Positions 46,382 through 54,528 of a stretch of DNA of 64,000 nucleotides are shown here, piece after piece. Every line of letters starts with the position of its first letter. Position 1 is the stretch's first letter. The position numbers and the translations under genes are program-made. The stretch covers positions 310,001 through 374,000 of the forward strand of contig JAKPDO010000019.1 in NCBI GenBank assembly GCA_029552545.1, read 5' to 3'. The notes under the pieces are model-generated. The model saw nothing but the letters and a program-made list of their open reading frames with translations, made no database searches and was not told the DNA's origin. This DNA comes from Planctomycetota bacterium. GTDB taxonomy: Bacteria; Planctomycetota; Phycisphaerae; Sedimentisphaerales; Anaerohalosphaeraceae.

Positions 46382-46990
46382 ATGACCGAGCGGCTGGTGA
46401 AGATTCTGGTTTTGACGGCAGTCGTTTGGACAGTCGGCTGCTCGGTTCCACCGTCTCAAACCGCTCTCTGGCAGCAGGTCCGCGACCTTCAGGCCGCCAA
46501 AAATCATCTCGAAAACAAAGTTGAGCGGCTGGAAGAAGAAAACCGCCAGCTGCTCGAACAGTGCGGCATGCTGTCTTCCCTGAATCCGGACCTTCGTCTG
46601 TCGGCCCTCGATCGGCTGATGCAGATTCGTCTGGCAAAAGGCACAGCCCTGACCGATGAGAATCGAGACGGGAAGATCGAAACCTTGCGTGTGCACCTGG
46701 AGCCGATTGACCAGGCCGGGGATGTGGTAAAAGCCCCGGGACAGGTTCATGTCTCCCTTTGGCATCTGGATGTTTCGGCTGGGGAACATCTGCTTGGTTT
46801 GTGGACGGTCGGTGCGGAAGAGCTGAAAACGAAATGGGGACGTTCGCTGATGGGGGCTTACTATCGGCTGACGTGGGATGTCGAGGCGATTCTGCCGGAG
46901 AAGGCCTGCGAGTTGACCGTAAAAGTGGAGTTTACAGACTATCTGACCGGCAAAGTCCTTCGCACCCAAAAGCCCCTTCGCCTTCGCTGA
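46382..46990 (+). CDS. Putative lipoprotein with coiled coil
   Basis: 202 residues from ATG 46382. The lipobox is VGCS (Cys20) after a hydrophobic stretch, followed by a coiled coil (NHLENKVERLEEENRQLLEQ, about residues 40-60) and a beta-rich C-terminal domain. It is probably membrane-anchored outside the cytoplasm. I do not recognise a family. It lies 20 nt after clpP2, which places it in the same transcript, but its function is unknown. Confidence 0.72.
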   Translation: MTERLVKILVLTAVVWTVGCSVPPSQTALWQQVRDLQAAKNHLENKVERLEEENRQLLEQCGMLSSLNPDLRLSALDRLMQIRLAKGTALTDENRDGKIETLRVHLEPIDQAGDVVKAPGQVHVSLWHLDVSAGEHLLGLWTVGAEELKTKWGRSLMGAYYRLTWDVEAILPEKACELTVKVEFTDYLTGKVLRTQKPLRLR

Positions 46991-47051
46991 ATGGATCTCT
47001 CATCCGGGACCTGCAGGGTTCCGGCTTGAAAATCACACCGCCGGCGGTAAG

Positions 47052-48020
47052 ATGTCCGGCATGCAAAAATTCCGAAATATCATTCTGTGCGGGGACTGCA
47101 TAGAAATCCTCCGAAGTGTGGGGGAGCCGTTTGCGGATCTGATTTTCGCTGACCCGCCGTTCAATATCGGCTATCAGTATGACAAATACCGCGACCGGGT
47201 TGAAAAGAACCGGTATCTGGCTTGGACACGCGACTGGATGAGCGCCTGTCTGGGTGTGCTCAAACCGACCGGTTCCTTCTATATTGCCATTGGCGATGAC
47301 TATGCTGCGCATGTGCGGCTGATTGGAGAGGACCTGGGCCTGACGCTGCGCAACTGGATTATCTGGCATTATACCTTCGGCCAGCAGACCCGGAACAAAT
47401 TTGCCCGCTCCCACACCCACATCTTTTACTTTGTAAAAAATCCGAAACAATTCACCTTCAATGACTGGGCTGTTCGAGTTCCTTCTGACCGTCAGCTGGT
47501 TTACAACGACAAGCGTGCCCAGTCCTGCGGCAAGCTGCCGGATGATGTGTGGAATACCTATTCGCGTGTATGCGGGACCTTTCGGGAACGGCAGGGCTGG
47601 CATCCGTGCCAGATGCCCGAACTCCTGCTGGCTCGCATTATCTCGGCCAGCTCCAATCCCGGCGATTGTGTGCTGGACCCGTTTGTCGGTTCGGGCACGA
47701 CGGCGGCCGCGGCGTTTCAGCTTGGACGCGATTACTGCGGGATTGATATCTCTGAGCAGTATGTTGAAAACACTCGAAAACGTCTGACTGACCTGCAAAA
47801 AACCAGGATATCCGGCCCGTTGTCAATGCACGAAATGCTCGAATTGAAGCGGCTGGTTTTTGAAATCGGCCGTCCTGCAGATGCCTATCAAATGAATGAG
47901 AAATTGACGCAGCTTTTTTGCCGACAGTTTGCCGTCCGTATGAACAATTGCAAACACTATAAGCCGGACATGATTCTACCGCTGCTGCCGGAGATATGCC
48001 CATGTCAGGGCCGAAAATAA
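47052..48020 (+). CDS. Site-specific DNA methyltransferase, orphan beta-class (N4/N6)
   Basis: 322 residues. The catalytic motif DPPF is near residue 34 and the AdoMet-binding motif DPFVGSGTT is near residue 215; this motif order (IV before I) is the beta class of amino-methyltransferases. DPPF fits N6-adenine or N4-cytosine methylation. No restriction endonuclease is adjacent. The neighbours are housekeeping genes, which points to an orphan, possibly regulatory, methyltransferase. ATG 47061 is a second possible start. The recognition site cannot be predicted. Confidence 0.9.
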   Translation: MSGMQKFRNIILCGDCIEILRSVGEPFADLIFADPPFNIGYQYDKYRDRVEKNRYLAWTRDWMSACLGVLKPTGSFYIAIGDDYAAHVRLIGEDLGLTLRNWIIWHYTFGQQTRNKFARSHTHIFYFVKNPKQFTFNDWAVRVPSDRQLVYNDKRAQSCGKLPDDVWNTYSRVCGTFRERQGWHPCQMPELLLARIISASSNPGDCVLDPFVGSGTTAAAAFQLGRDYCGIDISEQYVENTRKRLTDLQKTRISGPLSMHEMLELKRLVFEIGRPADAYQMNEKLTQLFCRQFAVRMNNCKHYKPDMILPLLPEICPCQGRK

Positions 48021-49696
48021 AAACTCTTTTTTTCATAGCGGTTTTGCCGGCACTGTCAGCGTTTTTGCTGACAATTTGCCAGGCGCCGTATGACCAGGCA
48101 TGGGCGGCGTGGTTCGCCTGGGTCCCTTTTCTGCTGGCCTGCCGGCCGCAGTTGTCATTAAAAAAACTCTTGCCCGCCGTTTTCGGAATCTGGCTGGTGT
48201 ACTGGCTGGTGAACCTCTACTGGCTTATCGGGGTGACCTTTCCCGGCTATCTGGCTTTTGGTCTGGTGCAGGCCTGCTATGGGCCTGTTCTGGCCTTTGC
48301 GGTGCGGTTTGTCCGAAGAAAACGCTGGCCGCTGACGGTTTGGGCTCCGCTGATTGTGGCAGGAGCGGAGGCCTGGCAGAGTGTCCTGTTTACCGGTTTC
48401 AGCTGGTATTTTCTGGCTCACAGCCAGTACCGCAATCTGCCGATGATTCAAATCTGTGATATTTTCGGCCAACTGGGGGTCTCGGTGCTGGTTGCCGCTG
48501 TGAACGGTCTGGCGGCTGATATTTTGCTGGATGTTTTTTCCAATCAACTTCGAAGATTGACCAATTTTGTAAAAGTCGCCGGTGTCGGCTTGCTGCTGGG
48601 TCTGAATTGGTTTTACGGCATCTATCAGCTCAATCATTCGCAGCGGTTTTTATCGGACGGTCCGCTCGTGGGGTCTGTTCAGACCAATGTTCCCTCCCAT
48701 ATAAAGGAACTGAGCGAAAACGGCCCGGCCATTCTCCAAACCCTTCTGGACTTGAGCGAACCCTGTTTTAATGCCGGTGCATGGATGGCGGCTTGGCCGG
48801 AAACGATGGTGTTGGCCTCCTTAAATCCGGACTATCTGTATTATCTGCCTCCGGAAAGTACAGCCCGTCAGTTTGACCGCCAAATCCGGCAGTTCGCCGA
48901 AGGCCGCGGCTCTTTGTTGGTAGGGGCCCACGCTGTCCGCATCAGCACCTCCAGCGGTGAACCGGTTGCAGCAGACCAGTATAATACCGCTTTTCTATAC
49001 GAGCCGACCGGTCAGCAAAATCCCAGCCGGTATGACAAGATTCATTTGGTTCCGTTCGGCGAATACATTCCCTTCCGTCAAACACTGCCGCGGCTGTATG
49101 ACTTTATTCATCGGCTCAGTCCCTATGATTACGACTACAATCTGACTCCCGGCCAAAAATACACCCGTTTTTCTATTGAGAAAGAAGGCCGACGATACAG
49201 TTTCGGTGTTCTGATTTGTTATGAAGATACCGATTCGACCTTATGCCGGAAAATGGTTTTGGATAAGGAGGGCCGAAAAGCCGATTTTCTGGTTAATATC
49301 AGCAATGACGGCTGGTATGTTCGCTACAAAGACGGCAAAGTATATCCGACGGTTGAGCAGGCCCAGCGGATGGCAATCACGGTCTTTCGATGTATCGAAA
49401 ACCGGATTTCAATTCTTCGCAGCGTCAACACAGGCATCAGCTGTTTGATTGACCCGTTGGGGCAAATCCGCAACGAATATCTGGCCGGCACTCTCCCCAC
49501 AAAGGCCGTTTTACGCCAGGGGCCGGATGCGGAAGGTTGGTTTGTGGACCGTGTTGTGCTGGATTCCCGAATCACTCTGTTTACACGCTGGGGACGCCGG
49601 CTGGATGGGGTTGTGGGAATCACATTTTTAGGGGTTGTGCTGGCGGCACTGGCGGATAAACTGTATGGAGATGGAAAAAAGGGGAACCCTTTATGA
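47996..49696 (+). CDS. lnt: Apolipoprotein N-acyltransferase
   Basis: 566 residues (564 if ATG 48002 is used). The first 225 residues hold several membrane helices. The periplasmic nitrilase-like domain carries the Glu-Lys-Cys set: E in MAAWPETMV, K in YDKIHLVPFGEYIPF and C in FGVLICYEDTD. This enzyme adds the third acyl chain to lipoproteins. The start overlaps the methyltransferase gene, and the stop overlaps the HEAT lipoprotein gene by ATGA. Confidence 0.92.
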   Translation: MPMSGPKIKTLFFIAVLPALSAFLLTICQAPYDQAWAAWFAWVPFLLACRPQLSLKKLLPAVFGIWLVYWLVNLYWLIGVTFPGYLAFGLVQACYGPVLAFAVRFVRRKRWPLTVWAPLIVAGAEAWQSVLFTGFSWYFLAHSQYRNLPMIQICDIFGQLGVSVLVAAVNGLAADILLDVFSNQLRRLTNFVKVAGVGLLLGLNWFYGIYQLNHSQRFLSDGPLVGSVQTNVPSHIKELSENGPAILQTLLDLSEPCFNAGAWMAAWPETMVLASLNPDYLYYLPPESTARQFDRQIRQFAEGRGSLLVGAHAVRISTSSGEPVAADQYNTAFLYEPTGQQNPSRYDKIHLVPFGEYIPFRQTLPRLYDFIHRLSPYDYDYNLTPGQKYTRFSIEKEGRRYSFGVLICYEDTDSTLCRKMVLDKEGRKADFLVNISNDGWYVRYKDGKVYPTVEQAQRMAITVFRCIENRISILRSVNTGISCLIDPLGQIRNEYLAGTLPTKAVLRQGPDAEGWFVDRVVLDSRITLFTRWGRRLDGVVGITFLGVVLAALADKLYGDGKKGNPL

Positions 49697-50682
49697 AAAA
49701 ATGGTTGTTTGGTGTGAGTTTGTTGTTCGTATGGTCTGTTTTATCCGGGTGTGATTCGTCGATATCGACGGTTCAGATGCCGGCCTCTCAACCAGCGCCT
49801 GCCGCAATTCAGGCAATGGTGCCTCAGTCCCTGAACATCGTCAAAGAAGGGCTGGAGAACCCTAATTCCTATGTCCGCGCGGCGGCGATTGAAGTGGCAG
49901 CACAGACCCGTCAGGAAATGTTTCTTCCCAAAATTATGCAGTTAGCCGATGACCCCAAAGTGACTGTTCGTTTTGCGGCTCTTGTGGCAATGGGGGATAT
50001 GCAGTGCACCTCGTGCAGACAGACTCTGCAGAAGAAGCTGGAGGACCCCAATCCGAATGTGCGGATTGCCGCTGCCTATGGACTCTCAAAGATTGGGGCT
50101 CTTGAGTACAGGGCTCGGATTCTGGAAGCCCTCAAAAATCCCAATCCCACAGTAGCGGCCAATGCCGCTCTTCTGGTCGGCAAAATGGGAAAACGAGAAG
50201 ACCTGCCGCTTCTTTGGGAATTGATGACCGCCGGCAGTTCCAATGAAAAAGTGCTTTTCCAGACAGTTGAGTCTATGGCACGTCTGCAGGACCCGAAGGT
50301 CTATCGGGACAAAATTTGGCCGCTGCTGATCAGCAAATATCACGATGACCGCATCTGGGGAATTCGCTGTATGGGAGCACTGGGGACCCCCGATGCCCTG
50401 ATGGCTGTCCAGACAATGCTTCAGGATGATGTGCTCGAGGTGCGGCTGGCGGCGGCCGAACAGCTGGGGGCGATGGGAGACCGCTCCGGATTGTCGATGG
50501 TTCAGGAATATTTTGAACGCAGACCGAATTTGGATGAGACAACTGTAGCTAACCAGTTGGCTGTGTCTGCTGTCGGAACGTTCAGGGATCCATCCCTGAA
50601 CGGATACCTGTCTAAGGCCTTGACCAGCAGGTCTCCCTTTATCCGGCTGATGGCGGCCAAGTCCGTCCTGCTTCAGAAGTAA
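49693..50682 (+). CDS. HEAT-repeat lipoprotein
   Basis: 329 residues with lipobox LSGC (Cys20). About six to eight HEAT-like helical pairs follow (for example NPNVRIAAAYGLSKIG and NPTVAANAALLVGKMG). HEAT scaffolds bind other proteins or phycobilins; here it is probably an envelope-associated scaffold. It is translationally coupled to lnt, whose product would be needed to mature it. Confidence 0.85.
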   Translation: MKKWLFGVSLLFVWSVLSGCDSSISTVQMPASQPAPAAIQAMVPQSLNIVKEGLENPNSYVRAAAIEVAAQTRQEMFLPKIMQLADDPKVTVRFAALVAMGDMQCTSCRQTLQKKLEDPNPNVRIAAAYGLSKIGALEYRARILEALKNPNPTVAANAALLVGKMGKREDLPLLWELMTAGSSNEKVLFQTVESMARLQDPKVYRDKIWPLLISKYHDDRIWGIRCMGALGTPDALMAVQTMLQDDVLEVRLAAAEQLGAMGDRSGLSMVQEYFERRPNLDETTVANQLAVSAVGTFRDPSLNGYLSKALTSRSPFIRLMAAKSVLLQK

Positions 50683-50852
50683 AACGACGTAACTTTCGAA
50701 AAATAAATGAGTTATCTGTGAAGAGAAAAAAGGAGGTTCCGGAGCACGGATGTAGAAATAATGCGGGCTGCTTTCGCCGGCGCGGATGATTCATCTGTTT
50801 GAAAAGACACAACTTTTGACGGAATAATATTTTAGATGCTTATAAAATTGTC

Positions 50853-50881
50853 TTGACCTCTGAAGAATACCGACTTAAAAT
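50853..50881 (+). promoter_or_regulatory. Sigma-70-type promoter of the mre operon
   Basis: TTGACC (50853-50858) and TAAAAT (50876-50881) with a 17-nt spacer. It lies in a 287-nt gap with no gene and 88 nt before the first gene of the cell-shape operon. A leader of 80 nt or so with no obvious structure follows. Confidence 0.65.
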
Positions 50882-50969
50882 CCCGATATTTATTTGGTAA
50901 TTTGCGTTTTTGGGTGTTGAAAAATGCCGCTGTTGCGGCGGTGAAATCGCTCAGGATACGGAGGTTACA

Positions 50970-51827
50970 TTGAGTCCATTAACAAAAATTTTAGTCATCT
51001 TATTATCCTTATTCGCCATCTTTCTGTGCGGGGCTATGGTGTCTTTTGTTGTGAATACCAACAACTATAAGGTTCTCTATGAGCAGCAGAAGAACCTCTA
51101 CAGTGCCGCGCAGGCGGATGTGGCCAACCTGAACCGTCTTTACGATGAACTCCAGAAGAAAATGAAGCTTCAGGAGGAACAGCTTCAGGAAAAAATTGCG
51201 GCTCTTCAGGCACAAAATACAAAACTGATGGCCGACCTTCAGAATGCCGAGCGTCAAAGCCAGGAATACCAGGCCCGGGCGGACAGCTGGAAAGGAGTTT
51301 TGACGGGGTTTGAGCAGAGCATCCGGAGTTTGCAGGAGTCGCTGCGTCTGACGCAAAGCCAGCTGGATGAAGCCCGTGCTCAGGGCATCAAAGACGCCAG
51401 AGAGCTCAACCAGATTACTTCTGAATTGTATGAAAAGATTGTCCAGCTGGAGGCACTGGAGGCCGACCGTCGTCGTCTGCTCGAGCAGAAGAAGGAACTG
51501 GAAACCAAGCTGACCGGTACTTTGCCGGCCGCATCGGCCCCTGCGGCGGTGGTAACGCCGGTTCCGGGGCCCGCTCGTCCGGCTGCTCCTGCGGCGGTCG
51601 GAGCGGATATCCGCGGGCTGGTGACGGAAGTGCGTTCGAATATGGTCACGCTTTCGGTGGGCAGCTCGGATGGTGTTGAGAAGGATATGCGGTTTCACGT
51701 TACCCGAGGCGACCAGTTTTTGTGTGATGTGGTGATTACCCATGTAGATATCAATCAGTCCGCCGGCGTGCTCGAACTGGTTCAGCAGACGCCGAGAGTG
51801 GGCGATACAGCGAGCACAAAACTTTAA
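50970..51827 (+). CDS. Membrane-anchored coiled-coil protein with MreC-like C-terminal domain
   Basis: 285 residues from TTG 50970, chosen because GGAGG (50960-50964) lies 5 nt upstream and a transmembrane helix (ILVILLSLFAIFLCGAMVSFVV) follows. A coiled coil spans about residues 35-190, then an Ala/Pro-rich linker, then a beta-rich domain (about 215-285, SVGSSDGVEKDMRFHV). That order, a TM helix, coiled coil and small beta barrel, is that of MreC. A true MreC lies in the same operon at 53159, so this may be an accessory scaffold. It is inferred, not a recognised family. Confidence 0.7.
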   Translation: MSPLTKILVILLSLFAIFLCGAMVSFVVNTNNYKVLYEQQKNLYSAAQADVANLNRLYDELQKKMKLQEEQLQEKIAALQAQNTKLMADLQNAERQSQEYQARADSWKGVLTGFEQSIRSLQESLRLTQSQLDEARAQGIKDARELNQITSELYEKIVQLEALEADRRRLLEQKKELETKLTGTLPAASAPAAVVTPVPGPARPAAPAAVGADIRGLVTEVRSNMVTLSVGSSDGVEKDMRFHVTRGDQFLCDVVITHVDINQSAGVLELVQQTPRVGDTASTKL

Positions 51828-51839
51828 ATCGGATTGACT

Positions 51840-51998
51840 ATGGCCAAACAGAATACGACCGCCGCAAACGATGTCTATACGGCGATACTGGCATTAGCGT
51901 GGCTGACCGTCTTTGCAACGGCCGTGTATGTGTCGCTGACGTGCTGGTTCTATTACGGCAGTCAGATGTGGTCGTTTGCGGTCCAGGCGGTGCGATAA
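51840..51998 (+). CDS. Small membrane protein of 52 residues
   Basis: MAKQNTT start, then one transmembrane helix (TAILALAWLTVFATAVYVSL) and a short aromatic tail (CWFYYGSQMWSF). It lies 12 nt after the coiled-coil gene and 64 nt before mreB on the same strand, so its position argues for a real small gene in the shape operon. No known family is recognised. Confidence 0.55.
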   Translation: MAKQNTTAANDVYTAILALAWLTVFATAVYVSLTCWFYYGSQMWSFAVQAVR

Positions 51999-52062
51999 GC
52001 CCTCAGGACACGCAGGTCCGCCGGCGGTGAGATGACGATTATCGGATTTGAAGGGAGTCATC

Positions 52063-53115
52063 GTGTTCGAGTCGATTGTGGGCTGGTTCAGCAAGGATAT
52101 GGGCATAGACCTCGGAACGTGCAATACGCTGGTCTGTGTCCGCAACGAAGGAATCGTCCTCAGCGAACCGTCGGTGGTAGCGGTCCGAAAAGGCACCAAT
52201 ATCGTCCTGAATAACGGCGAAGCCGTGGGGCTGGTGGCCAAAGAGATGCTCGGCAAAACCCCTGGTTCCATCAGCGCAATTCGGCCTCTTAAAGACGGTG
52301 TCATCAGCGATTTTGAAATCACCGAGGCGATGCTTAGCTATTTCATCCGGAAGGTCCACGGCCGCGGGCGGCTTTTGAGCCCCCGAATTGTGATTGCCGT
52401 GCCCAGCGGAATCACGGCCGTGGAGCGACGAGCAGTGATTGAAAGCGCGATGCGCGCGGGGGCTCGCAAGGTGTATCTGGTGGATGAACCGATGGCGGCG
52501 GGCATCGGGGCTGGGCTGCCGATTACGGAACCGACTGCTTCGATGGTGGTGGATATCGGCGGCGGAACCACGGAAGTGGCCATTATGAGTCTGGCCGACA
52601 TCAGTACCTGCGAGTCCATTCGAATCGGGGGCGATGATTTCGATGAAGCCCTGATTAATCACCTCAAACGCACCTACAACCTGCTCATCGGTGAGGCCCG
52701 GGCCGAACAGGTCAAAATTCAGATCGGTTCGGCGGCGCCCCTCGAGCAGGAAATGACCATGGAAGTGGCCGGACGGGATACCATTTCCGGACTGCCGCGG
52801 AAAATCGTCATTACCAGCGAGGAAATCCGCGAGGCCTTCCGGGAGCCGATCGCAGGGATTATCGAAACAGTCATGCGCACACTCGAGCGGGCGGAACCGG
52901 AGCTGGCCGCTGATTTGATTGAAAACGGGGTCCATCTGTGCGGCGGCGGTTCGCTCCTGCGGGGAATGGATACAGTTCTTTCCAATGCCACCGGTTTGAA
53001 GGTCGTGCACGCCGAGGACCCGCTCACCTGTGTGGCCAGAGGCACCAGCGTTTATCTGGAGAACCTCGAAATCTGGAAAGATGTTCTGGATGAAAGCGGC
53101 TATGGATGGGATTGA
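52063..53115 (+). CDS. mreB: Rod shape-determining protein MreB
   Basis: 350 residues from GTG 52063 (AGGGAG 6 nt upstream). An actin-like ATPase with phosphate-binding loops GIDLGTCNTLVCV (residues about 14) and VVDIGGGTTEVA, and the adenosine motif GGGSLLRGMD. It directs cell-wall synthesis along the cell cylinder. It heads the mreB-mreC-mreD-PBP2 set, an arrangement in line with a peptidoglycan-containing cell, as in Phycisphaerae. Confidence 0.95.
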   Translation: MFESIVGWFSKDMGIDLGTCNTLVCVRNEGIVLSEPSVVAVRKGTNIVLNNGEAVGLVAKEMLGKTPGSISAIRPLKDGVISDFEITEAMLSYFIRKVHGRGRLLSPRIVIAVPSGITAVERRAVIESAMRAGARKVYLVDEPMAAGIGAGLPITEPTASMVVDIGGGTTEVAIMSLADISTCESIRIGGDDFDEALINHLKRTYNLLIGEARAEQVKIQIGSAAPLEQEMTMEVAGRDTISGLPRKIVITSEEIREAFREPIAGIIETVMRTLERAEPELAADLIENGVHLCGGGSLLRGMDTVLSNATGLKVVHAEDPLTCVARGTSVYLENLEIWKDVLDESGYGWD

Positions 53116-53158
53116 CCTGTCCGGAACAGCGGTTGCGGCTGTTGACCGATAAGAAGAT

Positions 53159-53992
53159 ATGGCCGTTCGAAAAATTTACCTATCACCGGGTCTTTTGTTT
53201 GTAACCCTGCTTCTGGCAGGGTTTATTCTTCTTTGGCTGCCTCAGCGATTGACGTGCCATCTGAATTTTCTTTTTGTTCGCATTTTTGACCCTTTTTTGC
53301 GGGTGGGACGAACCCTCGAAGTCCAGCGAGCCCAAAGTTCCGCTGACAGCGGACAGGCGGTTGATGCGGCGGAATATGAGCGGCTCTGGAAGGCCTACCA
53401 GAATCTTGCGGCTCAATATCATACTCTTCATCGGGAATATGAAACACTGGCTCGGTTTCGGAAAGAGGTTCCGCTGCCGTGGGCGGGGCTGGTGCTGGCA
53501 CCCGTGAGTTCCTCTGTAAGGGGGATTCGACACGAATTGATTATCAGCCGCGGAAGCGACCACGGTCTGGCCCCCGGCCAAATGGTGCTTTCGGAAAAGG
53601 GAGACAGTGTACTCGGGGTTATCCAGGAGGTATCTGCCCGTTTTTCTCGGGTCCGACTCTTGACGGATTCTGCGGTGACGATGGAGGTGCGGATTCGTCG
53701 GGAAGGTGCCGAAGTGGAATATATCGGACGAATGTCGGGGGATGGAAAGAACGGCTGTCGGATTCCGCTTCTGTCCCGCGATTATGATATTCGTGAAGGG
53801 GACGTTGTGTACGCTGCACCCCAGCCGGGAATTCTCGAAACTCCTCTGGTGGTCGGCCGCTGTGTCCGGGTTCGTCCGGACGAGGAGCATCCGCTTCTGT
53901 GGGATATTACCGTTCATCCGGTGGATGATGCATACGCCCAGAAGATTGTGGCGGTGATTGTCCCGCCGCTTTCGACGGCGGACACAAAGTAA
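53159..53992 (+). CDS. mreC: Rod shape-determining protein MreC
   Basis: 277 residues with an N-terminal membrane helix (LLFVTLLLAGFILLWL), a short coiled coil and the two beta domains of MreC (ISRGSDHGLAPGQMVLSEKG; VRLLTDSAVTMEVRI). It is a periplasmic scaffold linking MreB and wall enzymes. Spacing of 43 nt from mreB and 8 nt to mreD supports an operon. Confidence 0.92.
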   Translation: MAVRKIYLSPGLLFVTLLLAGFILLWLPQRLTCHLNFLFVRIFDPFLRVGRTLEVQRAQSSADSGQAVDAAEYERLWKAYQNLAAQYHTLHREYETLARFRKEVPLPWAGLVLAPVSSSVRGIRHELIISRGSDHGLAPGQMVLSEKGDSVLGVIQEVSARFSRVRLLTDSAVTMEVRIRREGAEVEYIGRMSGDGKNGCRIPLLSRDYDIREGDVVYAAPQPGILETPLVVGRCVRVRPDEEHPLLWDITVHPVDDAYAQKIVAVIVPPLSTADTK

Positions 53993-54000
53993 AGGTGTCT

Positions 54001-54528
54001 ATGCGGTGGTCTTGGTTCATTCTGCTGACGGTGCTGGCTGCTCTGCTGGAGGCAGGCAATCTGCTGAATCTGGTTGCGTTCGGATACGGCCAGGTGCGTC
54101 CGAGCGTTCTGCTGGTTCTGCTGATTTTTACATCTCTGCGGGCCGAACCGTTTGAAGCGGTCGGTCTTTCCTTTCTGCTGGGGTTTGCGGCGGATTTGTC
54201 CGGATCGGTGATGGGGCCCAATACCGTCTGCTGGGGGCTGGCCGGCTCGCTGCTCTGTCAGATGCAGGGGCTCCTGAATGTCCGCTCTTCTATTTATCAG
54301 ATTGCGGTGGTTTTGGCGGCCTCGCTGATCTTGATGGCGGCCTCACACGGTTTGGCTGTCTTAAAAACCGAACAGGCAGGAGTTTTGCCGATGCGGGTTC
54401 TGCTGGGACGGGCTTTATATACGGCGGCAGTTGTCCCGGTTTTGTGGCCGCTGTTCGAACGGCTGTGGCCTTTCCTGAAAAAACCGCGGCCGGGACGCTC
54501 TTCCGGGATACGGCTGGGCCATGTATAA
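54001..54528 (+). CDS. mreD: Rod shape-determining protein MreD
   Basis: 175 residues, with five or so hydrophobic helices and the size typical of MreD, next to mreC. ATG 54001 is used; an in-frame GTG is 6 nt upstream. The 3' end overlaps the PBP2 start by 8 nt. Sequence conservation in MreD is low, so position and topology carry most of the assignment. Confidence 0.85.
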   Translation: MRWSWFILLTVLAALLEAGNLLNLVAFGYGQVRPSVLLVLLIFTSLRAEPFEAVGLSFLLGFAADLSGSVMGPNTVCWGLAGSLLCQMQGLLNVRSSIYQIAVVLAASLILMAASHGLAVLKTEQAGVLPMRVLLGRALYTAAVVPVLWPLFERLWPFLKKPRPGRSSGIRLGHV

